Origin: RUG334 sp045599645
Lineage (GTDB): Bacteria > Muiribacteriota > Ozemobacteria > Ozemobacterales > Ozemobacteraceae
NCBI GenBank assembly: GCA_045599645.1
Contig: JAZRWI010000115.1
Span: 1-64,000 of the forward strand
Reading direction: 5' to 3'
Length of the DNA stretch: 64,000 nt
Numbering within the stretch: position 1 is the stretch's first letter; every line of letters begins with the position of its first letter. A program made the position numbers and the translations under genes. Under the pieces are notes generated by a model that did no database searches, was not told the DNA's origin, and saw nothing but the letters and a program-made list of their open reading frames with translations. This document shows, piece after piece, positions 51,794 to 60,308 of the stretch.

Positions 51794-52261
51794 TTATGGT
51801 AATCGCGACGGAACTTCAAGAATGTAGCTTAAACAAGCAACTGCGTAGGGATAACCTACTGCATCTTCGTCGCCTTCCGTCGGGGTGACTATTATTGAAT
51901 TTTTGTTAAGAACAGGAATAACCGCTTCTTCTATCAAGGAAATAAATTGATCTATAAATTCAATGCTTTCCAGAACATAAGCGTTGGTTAATTCGGGTGT
52001 TCTTACAGTTGACTTGTTAATAACTGCATGGATATTCAATCCATAGCTTCTGTAAGAGAACTGTCTTGTTCTGCTTCTTGCTCCTGGTATAAGGTGAATT
52101 TCCAAAGCGTTTGGCGCTTCCGGGATATCATTCTCATCAATACCGAATCTGATTACAGGCAGAGAACCGAAATTAGTCTGACACCAGCTTGTCAGTGCTA
52201 CATTGGCAGTAAGCTCTGCGATTAAAATATCAAAGATATCTTTAAGCGTTTTGGTTGCCAT
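51794..52261 (-). CDS. Tail terminator protein (gpU-like)
   Basis: 155 residues of mixed alpha/beta pattern, with TLKDIFDILIAELTANVALT at the N-terminus and a GIDENDIPEAPNALEIHLIPG segment. Its size and place between tail completion protein and tail tube match lambda U-type tail terminators. It overlaps the preceding gene by 20 bp. The assignment is mainly by gene order. Confidence 0.7.
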   Translation of the reverse strand: MATKTLKDIFDILIAELTANVALTSWCQTNFGSLPVIRFGIDENDIPEAPNALEIHLIPGARSRTRQFSYRSYGLNIHAVINKSTVRTPELTNAYVLESIEFIDQFISLIEEAVIPVLNKNSIIVTPTEGDEDAVGYPYAVACLSYILEVPSRLP

Positions 52262-52763
52262 TTTTAAATTTCAGCTTTCTTGTAAATCTATTGATCCGAT
52301 AAATCAATCTTTCCTGGAAGATTGGAAGAATCTCATCCTTATGGTTTGCCCAAGTGCGTTTAAACAATGGTCTAGCAGGTATTCTCAATACTGTAGAGCT
52401 CTTCTTTAAATAAATACCTTTATAAGCCAAGAATTTTCTGAATCTTTGGGAAATTGTTACTGTCCCACCCTCTTCCATCTTCTTGTTTAAACCTTTGCTT
52501 GTGACCACAATCTGGTCATTTCGTTTCTTATATCTGACAGAGATAAATTTAACCTTACCCCATGGCTTTCTGTGCCCCTTGATTTGAGACACTCTGCCAA
52601 GTGGCGCAAAACCACCTGCATTTCTTTCAGCTTTCAGGAATTTAACGATTCTTTTTCCAGTGTCAGAAAGAGCCTGGCCCATGACAGTCCTGCCCTGCCT
52701 GCCGATTTTCTGCAGGTCTTCAAGAATTTCGTTAAGTCCCTCGGCTTTTAGCAAGAGTTTCAT
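52242..52763 (-). CDS. Tail completion protein (gpZ / HK97 gp10-like)
   Basis: 173 residues, basic, with an N-terminal helix GLNEILEDLQKIGRQGRTVM, a VKFISVRYKKRNDQIVVTS strand region and a C-terminal R-rich helix (RPLFKRTWANHKDEI). The pattern is that of minor tail completion proteins (lambda Z, HK97 gp10). ATGA overlap with the preceding gene. Confidence 0.72.
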   Translation of the reverse strand: MKLLLKAEGLNEILEDLQKIGRQGRTVMGQALSDTGKRIVKFLKAERNAGGFAPLGRVSQIKGHRKPWGKVKFISVRYKKRNDQIVVTSKGLNKKMEEGGTVTISQRFRKFLAYKGIYLKKSSTVLRIPARPLFKRTWANHKDEILPIFQERLIYRINRFTRKLKFKNGNQNA

Positions 52764-53086
52764 TTCAGTTTTACCTCTGAATACAAAGAGACTTTCCAGC
52801 TTACGCAGTCTTCGCTAGATATTGAACTTACATACCAAAGACGATTGTTCGAATCATATAAAGCATCATGAGGTTTTGGAGCAGATGCCAGACTCTGTTT
52901 TGGAATAACAGCAGAAGCTTCCATGGCATTGCCGTCACTCCAATCCAGATTCTGCTGACCTTCAACATTTAAGACTGCCTTAATGTCTGTAGAAGTTGAA
53001 CCTGAAACATATTTAACGGATTCTGACACCTCGTCAGCATTCATTATTGCAGCCAGGTCCACAGCCATCTGTTCTTTGAAGCTCAT
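52760..53086 (-). CDS. Head-tail joining protein (gpFII-like)
   Basis: 108 residues. A short N-terminal helix (FKEQMAVDLAAIMNADE) is followed by a small beta-barrel pattern (STDIKAVLNVEGQQNLD, LWYVSSISSEDCVSWKVSLY). This matches lambda FII/Gifsy-type attachment proteins in length, start and place. It is encoded between a small head gene and the Z-like gene. Confidence 0.72.
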   Translation of the reverse strand: MSFKEQMAVDLAAIMNADEVSESVKYVSGSTSTDIKAVLNVEGQQNLDWSDGNAMEASAVIPKQSLASAPKPHDALYDSNNRLWYVSSISSEDCVSWKVSLYSEVKLK

Positions 53087-53225
53087 TGAATTGCCTTTCA
53101 GAAAAAGCCTCTGCTTTGTCTATGGCTTCCTGTATAGTTTCTGCAATTTCTTCCGCTGTGTTATATGGAGGTTCTAAGATATAATACAGAGGAAAAACAG
53201 GATCATACAGACTCAGCAGAGACAT
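53034..53225 (-). CDS. Small head-tail connector region protein
   Basis: 63 residues from ATG 53225: a hydrophobic start (LLSLYDPVFPLYYILEPP), an Ala/Glu helix (TAEEIAETIQEAIDKAEAFS) and a Cys-rich end (CGPGCNNEC). It overlaps the FII-like gene by 53 bp and follows the decoration protein closely, so it is likely translationally coupled. The position is like lambda FI, but the sequence is not recognised. Confidence 0.55.
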   Translation of the reverse strand: MSLLSLYDPVFPLYYILEPPYNTAEEIAETIQEAIDKAEAFSERQFNELQRTDGCGPGCNNEC

Positions 53226-53233
53226 TTTCAATA

Positions 53234-53572
53234 TTAGCCGAGTTTAACTCTTACGGTTTCATCTGTTGCAGTTGAAGCCTTGACACAATAACCGACAATA
53301 ACATCCTTGCCGATAGTAACGCCTGCAGTACCGGTCTTAACAACGCCGGAGTTATAGCTGATATGGTCACCTACTGCCATTGTGTCTGAACTGGTTTTCT
53401 TTTCAATGTCGAAAACACCTTCTACAGAAACAGCACCTGTTGCTCCGTTGGCTATATCTGTTACAGCTACGCCGCAGAATTTACCGAGAACAACAACATC
53501 ACCGCTGTTAATCTTGGAACCTGTTGAATTAGTGTAGTTAATTATCTTTCCATCACTGATTATATTCTTCAT
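53234..53572 (-). CDS. Capsid decoration-like protein (DUF2190 family)
   Basis: 112 residues, all beta, with SGDVVVLGKFCGVAVTDIANGA, AVSVEGVFDIEKKTSSD and AVGDHISYNSGVVKTG, the typical DUF2190 pattern. Such proteins are encoded just after the major capsid gene and probably bind the capsid surface. Confidence 0.85.
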   Translation of the reverse strand: MKNIISDGKIINYTNSTGSKINSGDVVVLGKFCGVAVTDIANGATGAVSVEGVFDIEKKTSSDTMAVGDHISYNSGVVKTGTAGVTIGKDVIVGYCVKASTATDETVRVKLG

Positions 53573-53644
53573 TCTTTTAACCTTTCTATTTGATTAATTA
53601 CTGACTGCAGGCATTAAGCCTGCAGTCATTGTAGGAATCGGGCC

Positions 53645-55621
53645 TTATGCAGACAGATAAGGTGTCTTATTGAGACCGCGGAAGTCGATGGCTTTGGCGC
53701 TTACATCGAAGTAATATCGCCAGCTTCTGCTGAGAATATCCTTGTCATTTTCGTTAATTTCAATTGTCGGACCTTCAATACCATCAAGGAAATCAACTTC
53801 AACGGTTGAACCGTCAGCTGGATCACAGGCAAGGAAGAAACCGTCAGACTGAGCAAGATATGGAGAAACAACTGGAATAAGACCGTGATTCTTGAAAAAG
53901 TTTGTGTTACCAAGAGTAACAATTGAACTTACATCGTTCTGAGCAGTGCAGAGAACTTCAGCAAGATTTGCATCGTCAGGAGAAACAATTAAAAATCTTG
54001 GAGTGAGAGCAAGTTTAGAGCCATTAGCGTCGGTCTGCTTCATCATAGAGGCATAAGCAGCAGCAAGAGTATCTTTACTGAGAACACCACCAGCGAGAAG
54101 GTTGCTATGAGTAGCATGGAATAAAGCAGTGCTATCGCTCATGTTAGCATTAGCAGTGAGAACGTTATATGCAAGAGATTCGGCTTTCTGAGCACATCTA
54201 CGACCGATAATCTGTGAAATTTTACTAAAAAGATTCAAATCGTCGGCAAGGATAGCTCTGCGAGTAAGAACAAGCTTGTTAGCATAAGTGCCAAGCTGAA
54301 CCTGTTCACCTTTATCGCCGATTGTTGTATATTCAATTTCACTGCCTTCGTGATAAAGAGCAGGTTCTGGAATATCGGTAAGACCAGTTCTCATTGTTGG
54401 TTCAAGGTCACCAAGGGAGCCTTTTTCAGCCCACAATTTCCAGGTCTGAGGAGCGCTTTTATAGCCTTTTCTTACTGACTTTCTGATAGCTGAATCAAGA
54501 ATATTGGAAAATTCATCGTAAGCCTGAGCACCAGCTCTCATTACAAGACTAAGAGTGTCTAGTTTGCCAAGAATATTGTTGTTGCCGTGTCTCTGAAGAA
54601 CAACCCTTGCAAGATTTTCATAGCCATAGTTTCTGAATTTTTCAGCACCTGCGGCCGGCTTTTCAATCTTAAGGCCAGCTCTTAAAAGCAAACCATCTGA
54701 AGCTGCATCAATGAACTTTTCCCTTTCTTCAGCAACTATTGTAAGTGTTGGCTTAGCTGTAGCTACTGGAACAGAGCGCTTTGCGAGTTCATCAAGAACT
54801 GCTGCATTAACAGCTTCAACGGTATAGCCACCGTTAATAAAAGTGTCTACCATATCACAGCAGTTGTGCTTTTCGCATACTGCTCTGATAGCGGAAACAC
54901 GAGCACGTTCGTTTTCGACAGCTTTGCGTTCAACTTCTGCTACGTTGACTGCTGGCTGTTCGATTGTCTTGGTTACATTTTCATTTTCACCCATGACATT
55001 TTCTCCTTTTGTTTCTGAATTTTCTTCATTAACAGCCAACTGGCTGTCGGTTACGTTTTTAAGAGCAGATTCTCTTGCTTTTGCATTTGGATCTGCGCCA
55101 ATGGCAACAAGGCTGTATTCGTTAAGGTTCCAGCCCCTGGTAAGAAGCAACGGACCTTTATATGTTCTGCCTTCATGAACCAGTGTATTGCCATCTTCAA
55201 TCCATACGGAATCAGTCTGGATATAACCAACTGAGCCTGAATCAAGATGGCCTTCCCTAATCATCTGCAAAGCTTCCTGAGCTTCTTTTTTCTTAGAGAA
55301 GTAAAGACGGCCTATAACCTGGTCGTTTTCTACTCTGAAATCACGAACACTACCCAGAATATTTTTAATACCATCACGGTTATGACTATCCAAAAGAGGA
55401 ATCTGACGATTTTTCGGAAGCTTTACCCCAGTAGAAACAAGAGTTTCTTTAACTATGTCACAGCTTCCCCAATCCCATACTTCAGCAGGTTCTTCTGTAG
55501 CTAGCACAAATTCTACAGAATCATCGTCTTCGCGATAAGTCTGAAGATTGAATCCAATGCTACTTCTGACCATCAGTTGGTTTTTCTTCGGAGAATCCTG
55601 AATTAATTTCCGAGTTATCAT
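53645..55621 (-). CDS. Prohead protease-major capsid protein fusion
   Basis: 658 residues. The N-terminal ~185 residues form a U35 (HK97-type) prohead protease with the His in LLDSHNRDGIKNILGSV and the Ser in HLDSGSVGY. A linker with coiled-coil character (about 205-245) acts as scaffold-like delta domain. The rest (about 300-658) is a HK97-fold major capsid protein (Mu-T/HK97-like, GLTDIPEPALYHEGSEIEY region). Most phages encode these separately; here self-cleavage must release the capsid subunit. It overlaps the portal gene by 62 bp. Confidence 0.88.
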   Translation of the reverse strand: MITRKLIQDSPKKNQLMVRSSIGFNLQTYREDDDSVEFVLATEEPAEVWDWGSCDIVKETLVSTGVKLPKNRQIPLLDSHNRDGIKNILGSVRDFRVENDQVIGRLYFSKKKEAQEALQMIREGHLDSGSVGYIQTDSVWIEDGNTLVHEGRTYKGPLLLTRGWNLNEYSLVAIGADPNAKARESALKNVTDSQLAVNEENSETKGENVMGENENVTKTIEQPAVNVAEVERKAVENERARVSAIRAVCEKHNCCDMVDTFINGGYTVEAVNAAVLDELAKRSVPVATAKPTLTIVAEEREKFIDAASDGLLLRAGLKIEKPAAGAEKFRNYGYENLARVVLQRHGNNNILGKLDTLSLVMRAGAQAYDEFSNILDSAIRKSVRKGYKSAPQTWKLWAEKGSLGDLEPTMRTGLTDIPEPALYHEGSEIEYTTIGDKGEQVQLGTYANKLVLTRRAILADDLNLFSKISQIIGRRCAQKAESLAYNVLTANANMSDSTALFHATHSNLLAGGVLSKDTLAAAYASMMKQTDANGSKLALTPRFLIVSPDDANLAEVLCTAQNDVSSIVTLGNTNFFKNHGLIPVVSPYLAQSDGFFLACDPADGSTVEVDFLDGIEGPTIEINENDKDILSRSWRYYFDVSAKAIDFRGLNKTPYLSA

Positions 55622-57071
55622 TTTTTAACCTACTTTCTTCTATAAATAATCCAGCTTCTTTAAAAAGCTTTTGTTCATACTTTCTGGTAGCAACTACTTC
55701 TTCAATATCTCTGCCTGCGTTTTCACAGAATTCCGTTAATGTGTTTGCACCCATTTCTATTTCTGTCTTAGCAGCATTAGCATCTTTCAACGGGTCTACC
55801 CATTCTGTTTTTGGTCTAGACCAGGAAACTCTTAAATAATGGGCCTTGCTCTTTTCGTAGTTAGGCATTCTTAAACGGTTGAAATAGATTTCATGCTCTA
55901 TAAACCATTCATAAATTTTGCTGTAGAATTTTTCCTCAAAAATAGCAAAGGTGTAACGGATCATTGCACGTTCAAATAATAACATCTGTCTGGCACCGGA
56001 AAAATTAGTGTTGCTTCCATCATTGCTTACAGATTCATAGGACATGCCTGCGCCAACTGAAGCCGACTGAAGTTCTGCTTTAAGGAACGGAGCATAATTG
56101 GAGCCAGGATTTTCCGGCTTTACCTGAGCAACAGTTTCGCCAGGTCTCAAATAATGAATACCGCCAGGAGTAATGTAATCATAAACATTACCATCCTGAT
56201 CAGTTTCATCGTTATCAGCAAAATAATCTTCAGGATATTCTGTCTGAACAAAAACGCCAAAACCGGTGCCTACTCTGGCAAGCTTCATTGTATCGGCTCT
56301 ATACATACCGATATTGAAAAAATTCATGGTTGAGCATGCCAGTCTGCTGATACCGGAAACAGAAGAAGCTCTTTCTCTATCATACAGATCAATTACATCT
56401 TCCGCTGGTATTCTTTTGGAAGCAGTTTCATATTCGGCAGGGTGTCTCGGCTTAATCCAATAGGCAACAACACGGTTAAATTCATCTAGTTCCTTACCGT
56501 CTACGATTCTGGTTTTCCCATTATCAATATCTTTGTAACGGTCTAACTGGTCGAATTCAATCGGTTCAAGCCTCAGCTTGCCTTTAATAACAACTCTGCG
56601 AATAAGCAACCCACCATCTATAAAGAAATGGGAAGCTGCTATTCTTTGAAGCTGATAAATTGAATCGCCATTTGCGCAAGCTTCTCTTGCCCAAAGTTCC
56701 CAGCGTTCAAGAATATCGTTGTTCAATACAGAATCATAATCAAAACGGTCGATTGCCTTATTTTTAAGAATCTTCGGTCTTGGCCATGCGCCTTCTCCGA
56801 CAAGACTTGCAACAAATCTTCTACGCATACCGGCAACATGGGAATTATCTCGGTCTAACGCTCTTATTTTGTCGGTGACACTTTGCCAGGATTGTGAAGT
56901 TTCCTGAGCGCCTGAAGAACTAGCTGGTCTGAATCTGCTATTAGCGCCATTATTTTTTGCAGCTTCATACATTCGGCAAATCATCTGGTTGTGCAAATAT
57001 TTTTTTGCATAACCAGGTGCAACCAAACCAATGAAGCGTGCTATTAATTTTGTAGTAAAATCGTAAAGCAT
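55560..57071 (-). CDS. Portal protein (lambda B family)
   Basis: 503 residues. Phrases such as LDRDNSHVAGMRRRFVASLVG, VIDLYDRERASSVSGISRLA, KAELQSASVGAGMSYESVSND and FSGARQMLLFERAMIRY are typical of lambda-family portals, which form the dodecameric ring through which DNA passes. It follows the gpW-like gene by 2 bp. Confidence 0.93.
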   Translation of the reverse strand: MLYDFTTKLIARFIGLVAPGYAKKYLHNQMICRMYEAAKNNGANSRFRPASSSGAQETSQSWQSVTDKIRALDRDNSHVAGMRRRFVASLVGEGAWPRPKILKNKAIDRFDYDSVLNNDILERWELWAREACANGDSIYQLQRIAASHFFIDGGLLIRRVVIKGKLRLEPIEFDQLDRYKDIDNGKTRIVDGKELDEFNRVVAYWIKPRHPAEYETASKRIPAEDVIDLYDRERASSVSGISRLACSTMNFFNIGMYRADTMKLARVGTGFGVFVQTEYPEDYFADNDETDQDGNVYDYITPGGIHYLRPGETVAQVKPENPGSNYAPFLKAELQSASVGAGMSYESVSNDGSNTNFSGARQMLLFERAMIRYTFAIFEEKFYSKIYEWFIEHEIYFNRLRMPNYEKSKAHYLRVSWSRPKTEWVDPLKDANAAKTEIEMGANTLTEFCENAGRDIEEVVATRKYEQKLFKEAGLFIEESRLKNDNSEINSGFSEEKPTDGQK

Positions 57072-57073
57072 TT

Positions 57074-57289
57074 TTAAGCTCCGAACATCGGTGCCTTTTT
57101 GTGACCACCACGGCCACGCTGAATAGAAGAAATACGGGATTCAACAACATCAATACGCTTGAAAATGTCGTTGAGATTAGCTCTGGTAACAGTCTGATTA
57201 TTAACCGTATAGCTCTGAGCACCACTCAGGATTGCATCCCTTGCAGCTTTCAAAGCGGTTAATTCAGCCTGTAAATCAGATAAACTCAT
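57074..57289 (-). CDS. gpW-like head completion protein
   Basis: 71 residues: helix (SLSDLQAELTALKAARDAIL), beta hairpin (AQSYTVNNQTVTRANLND) and helix (FKRIDVVESRISSIQ), then a basic tail. This is the small alpha-beta-alpha layout of lambda gpW, which sits between terminase and portal genes and closes the portal channel. Confidence 0.88.
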   Translation of the reverse strand: MSLSDLQAELTALKAARDAILSGAQSYTVNNQTVTRANLNDIFKRIDVVESRISSIQRGRGGHKKAPMFGA

Positions 57290-57624
57290 TTTTCTTCCTT
57301 CTTTGTTTTAGTTTTTGATGTTCTTACACCTTTTCTTTTAATGTTTTTTGGTGTCTCTGTCACAAAATCTAGTACTTTACTAGATAATTTTTTTTGATTT
57401 TCTTCTTTTTTCTGCACTAGAACAGCTTTTATAGAAGTTCCACACTTTTTGCATTTACAATATCTGATTGCGCCCCTTGTAGTAATTACCTGAACTGAGC
57501 CTTCTTCGTAGACTTGCAAAAATTCGCATACAGGGCATTTGGTCTGTTTATTTTCAAAAGCAACAGATTTCTCACCCAGCTCATAAACCTTTTTAATCAG
57601 CAGAATGGCCTGCATAACATTCAT
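57286..57624 (-). CDS. Zinc-ribbon-like protein between terminase and gpW
   Basis: 112 residues. Two cysteine pairs, CPVC and CKCKKC, about 35 residues apart form a probable zinc ribbon, followed by a very basic C-terminus rich in K (KTKKEEK). It may bind DNA or regulate late transcription. It overlaps both neighbours by 4 bp. No family recognised. Confidence 0.6.
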   Translation of the reverse strand: MNVMQAILLIKKVYELGEKSVAFENKQTKCPVCEFLQVYEEGSVQVITTRGAIRYCKCKKCGTSIKAVLVQKKEENQKKLSSKVLDFVTETPKNIKRKGVRTSKTKTKKEEK

Positions 57625-59486
57625 TCTATTCCCTCCGTATATGGATTTGGGCCTTTAACTCTTCTGCTCTGAACAACTTCAGCCCTTGCCTGAACTCTTG
57701 TCTGCATATTTGAAACGGCATTTACAGCCCTGATGCCACCAAAGAATTCATTATCAACGCAAGCAAGACATAGCACCTCGCAGTCAAACAGGTGGTTGTC
57801 TTTTTTTGTTGCTACCCAGTCACTTGAACCGTTTTTATTGATTCTTTTCTCTTCTGCCGTCAGGTGTTCAAAAACCCAGTCCGGAGTTTCATTATGAAAA
57901 TACAAAGCTCCCGGTTCGCCTGATTTTGCTTTTTCGGCTCGCCACCAGAAAAGATCTTTGAAAACGTCAGTATTAATTTGAACAATTCTTATACCACCAG
58001 GAATTGGTTTACCAGATGGAGTCTTATCCAGAGGTGAACCTACTTTAATTTTATTTGGCATAGAAGCAGATGATCCCTTGGAACCCATCAGCCTAACGCC
58101 TCTATGTTGATTCTGCCTTATAAAATTATAGGTTTCTTCAGTTCGGCTTATAATAGCACCTGTTTCCTTGGTGCCACCTGTATCTATGAGGGCTCTGCTT
58201 ATTGATTTACCATCATAGCTTGCAAATAATACATTTTCTAATTCTGTCCAGTCGGCTACATAGCCTTCATATACTGACCAGCTAGTAAGGTCTTTGGCAA
58301 AAGCTCTGATTCTAAACCAAAAACCTGTCTGTTGAACGTCGATGCCCATAACCAAGGCAATAGCTTCCTCAGGAACAGTCATTGGCGAATAATCTGCTAT
58401 ACATGTGTGAAGAATCCTGAGACGTTCACTGTCTGGCGCTGTGACTCTATTAACCCATGGCTCTCCAAATACAGAATTGATTACATTCTGAATTTCAGAT
58501 GGTCCTTCTTCCTGGGCTTTGCACCATCTATCAATCATATTTTCAAGGAAACCACCCTTGAATAAACTTGAAAGTCTATGCAGTTGCAAGCCAATATGTC
58601 TTGGTTTCTTAACTTCTGCTCTTGGTATAAAAACGCCTTTTTCTACTGCAATATTTTTTTGCGCAGTAGTCCAAAGAGAACCGCAGAAAGGACAGGCATA
58701 CCTTGCTGTTTCTTCAATCTGAGCAGTCGTAGCATTGTGGCCACCGTCCCATTTTACATTATTAAATGTAAGTGGTTGCCTAGCGCCACAATCGGGACAG
58801 GCCACACAAAAATCATACACAACATCAGCCTTTTCTAATTCTTTGGTTACTCGACCAGCATCTGTTGTCGGTGTTGAAAATTTAATAAACTTTGAATCAG
58901 GATATGTTTCCATTCTTTCGCGCAAACGGCCCAAAGTATTACCTTCATCGCCACTGACGTCATAACCAGGCTTATTAATTTCGTCACAAAAAACATATTT
59001 GAAAGACATTGAAGCAGTCTGGGCAATAGACGACCCCCAGCCGACTATCAGATAAAATCCGTTTGATAAAGAACATTCAAATCTTGTTGCTTCTTTTTTT
59101 CTGGTATTATCAGTGTCCTTTATTCTACCCATTGCTGTCAGAGCAGGTATTATTCTAGACTTCATTATTTTCCTGGCAGTTTCTCTATCTGCTAAAAATA
59201 AAGCAACCGGTGATGGATCATTATCACAAATCCAAAGAATCAAATCTACAATCAAATCGGTAAATCCGCATTGAGCCGGCTTCTGACATGTAATTTCCCT
59301 GACAGTATAATCACCAAACCATTCATAAACCGCTCTTAGGTTTGGGGTTCTGCTTATTTTTTTGGGTCCTGGCTCTGCTGAACCTTTGCTTATGACTCTA
59401 TGGCTTTCAACCCATTCAACCACCCCGCAGTCAGGAGGCCATGTCAGGGCTTCTATAGCACTATCAGAAAAAAAGTTATAGCTCAT
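57621..59486 (-). CDS. Terminase large subunit (GpA family)
   Basis: 621 residues. It is the packaging motor ATPase and nuclease. Features of the GpA family are PGPKKISRTPNLRAVYEWFG, the adenine/Walker-A-like VREITCQKPAQCGFTD, Walker B YVFCDEINKP, a CPDCG...CPFC zinc pair (about 230-265) and nuclease aspartates in ALVMGIDVQQ. GpA-type terminases cut at cos sites. The start overlaps the small terminase stop by ATGA. Confidence 0.94.
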   Translation of the reverse strand: MSYNFFSDSAIEALTWPPDCGVVEWVESHRVISKGSAEPGPKKISRTPNLRAVYEWFGDYTVREITCQKPAQCGFTDLIVDLILWICDNDPSPVALFLADRETARKIMKSRIIPALTAMGRIKDTDNTRKKEATRFECSLSNGFYLIVGWGSSIAQTASMSFKYVFCDEINKPGYDVSGDEGNTLGRLRERMETYPDSKFIKFSTPTTDAGRVTKELEKADVVYDFCVACPDCGARQPLTFNNVKWDGGHNATTAQIEETARYACPFCGSLWTTAQKNIAVEKGVFIPRAEVKKPRHIGLQLHRLSSLFKGGFLENMIDRWCKAQEEGPSEIQNVINSVFGEPWVNRVTAPDSERLRILHTCIADYSPMTVPEEAIALVMGIDVQQTGFWFRIRAFAKDLTSWSVYEGYVADWTELENVLFASYDGKSISRALIDTGGTKETGAIISRTEETYNFIRQNQHRGVRLMGSKGSSASMPNKIKVGSPLDKTPSGKPIPGGIRIVQINTDVFKDLFWWRAEKAKSGEPGALYFHNETPDWVFEHLTAEEKRINKNGSSDWVATKKDNHLFDCEVLCLACVDNEFFGGIRAVNAVSNMQTRVQARAEVVQSRRVKGPNPYTEGIE

Positions 59487-60043
59487 TTTGCACCTCTTTT
59501 TGGTGCTTTTTTCTTCCTGGCAGCAGCTTCTTTCTTTTCCTGTCTTTCTAATTCTTCTTCAATGCCTTTTGGGAAAAATGTTCCTTCTCTGCAGAAAGCT
59601 GAGAAAACTCTTCTATTTTCTTTCTCAATTTCCTGAGCCATATCTTCGCGGTTCTTGCCTTCCAGAATCGGAGGCAGTCTAAACCTATAAGCGCGCATGG
59701 AAATTTTCAGATCAGCGCAACGCTCAGCAATTTCTTTTTCAACTTCTTCTTTTAAAACAAGCTTACCCTTGGTTTTTTCAAATTTTAATTCTTCATTCCC
59801 GGCTTTTGCAGCCCAGAATCTTTCCTTAACATCTTCGAAGCTTTCGGCGTCCTCACCATCGCCACTTCCTTTTTTTCTGGAGCCGGTATTAAAAAATTCA
59901 TTCCACCATTCAAAACAATCATTAGGGTTATAAACGCCATCAGCTACACGAGGCATACCTTTTTGGACCCAGCTTCTTATTGTTCGTTCTGCTATACCAA
60001 AAAAATTTGCAATAACCTTAGCGCCAACTGTTAATTTTGCCAA
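59483..60043 (-). CDS. Terminase small subunit (Nu1-like)
   Basis: 186 residues. An N-terminal winged-helix DNA-binding domain (LTVGAKVIANFFGIAERTIR) is followed by a middle coiled coil and an extremely basic C-terminus (KKEAAARKKKAPKRGAK). It recognises cos and hands DNA to the large subunit. It is first in the late operon. Confidence 0.9.
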   Translation of the reverse strand: MAKLTVGAKVIANFFGIAERTIRSWVQKGMPRVADGVYNPNDCFEWWNEFFNTGSRKKGSGDGEDAESFEDVKERFWAAKAGNEELKFEKTKGKLVLKEEVEKEIAERCADLKISMRAYRFRLPPILEGKNREDMAQEIEKENRRVFSAFCREGTFFPKGIEEELERQEKKEAAARKKKAPKRGAK

Positions 60044-60256
60044 TTTGATATTCCCAGTTCTAAAACACGGTATTAGAGTGAAAAGACTCTGACCGTGATA
60101 AAATTGTGGTGCGCCCGACCCTCAAGGAAAGAAAATCGCCGGAGGACCCGTGCACTTTTCGCACTACCCCCTACCCCTCATCAAAAGAGGGGCCTAGTGG
60201 CTAAGTAAACGCTGGGAATTGCCGTTTACTCACCAAAGGTGTGCATGAAACATTTA
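60044..60256. other. Intergenic region upstream of terminase, possible cos/late promoter
   Basis: No gene seen. In phages with Nu1/GpA terminase the cos site lies just before the small subunit gene, so cos could be here. Visible structure: GAGTC/GACTC arms near 60075-60090, CCCCTC/GAGGGG near 60174-60192 and AAACG/CGTTT near 60207-60228. I cannot identify cohesive ends from sequence alone. Confidence 0.3.
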
Positions 60257-60292
60257 AAGAACATACATCAATTGATGTATAAGCCTGTTCTT
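60257..60292 (-). terminator. Inverted repeat after integrase 2
   Basis: AAGAACA/TGTTCTT arms enclose an 18-bp perfect palindrome, ATACATCAATTGATGTAT (60263-60280). It lies 17 bp past the integrase stop. The following TAAATGTTT is a weak U-run, so it may be a terminator or a protein-binding site. Confidence 0.45.
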
Positions 60293-60308
60293 ATTTCATT
60301 CTACAAAA

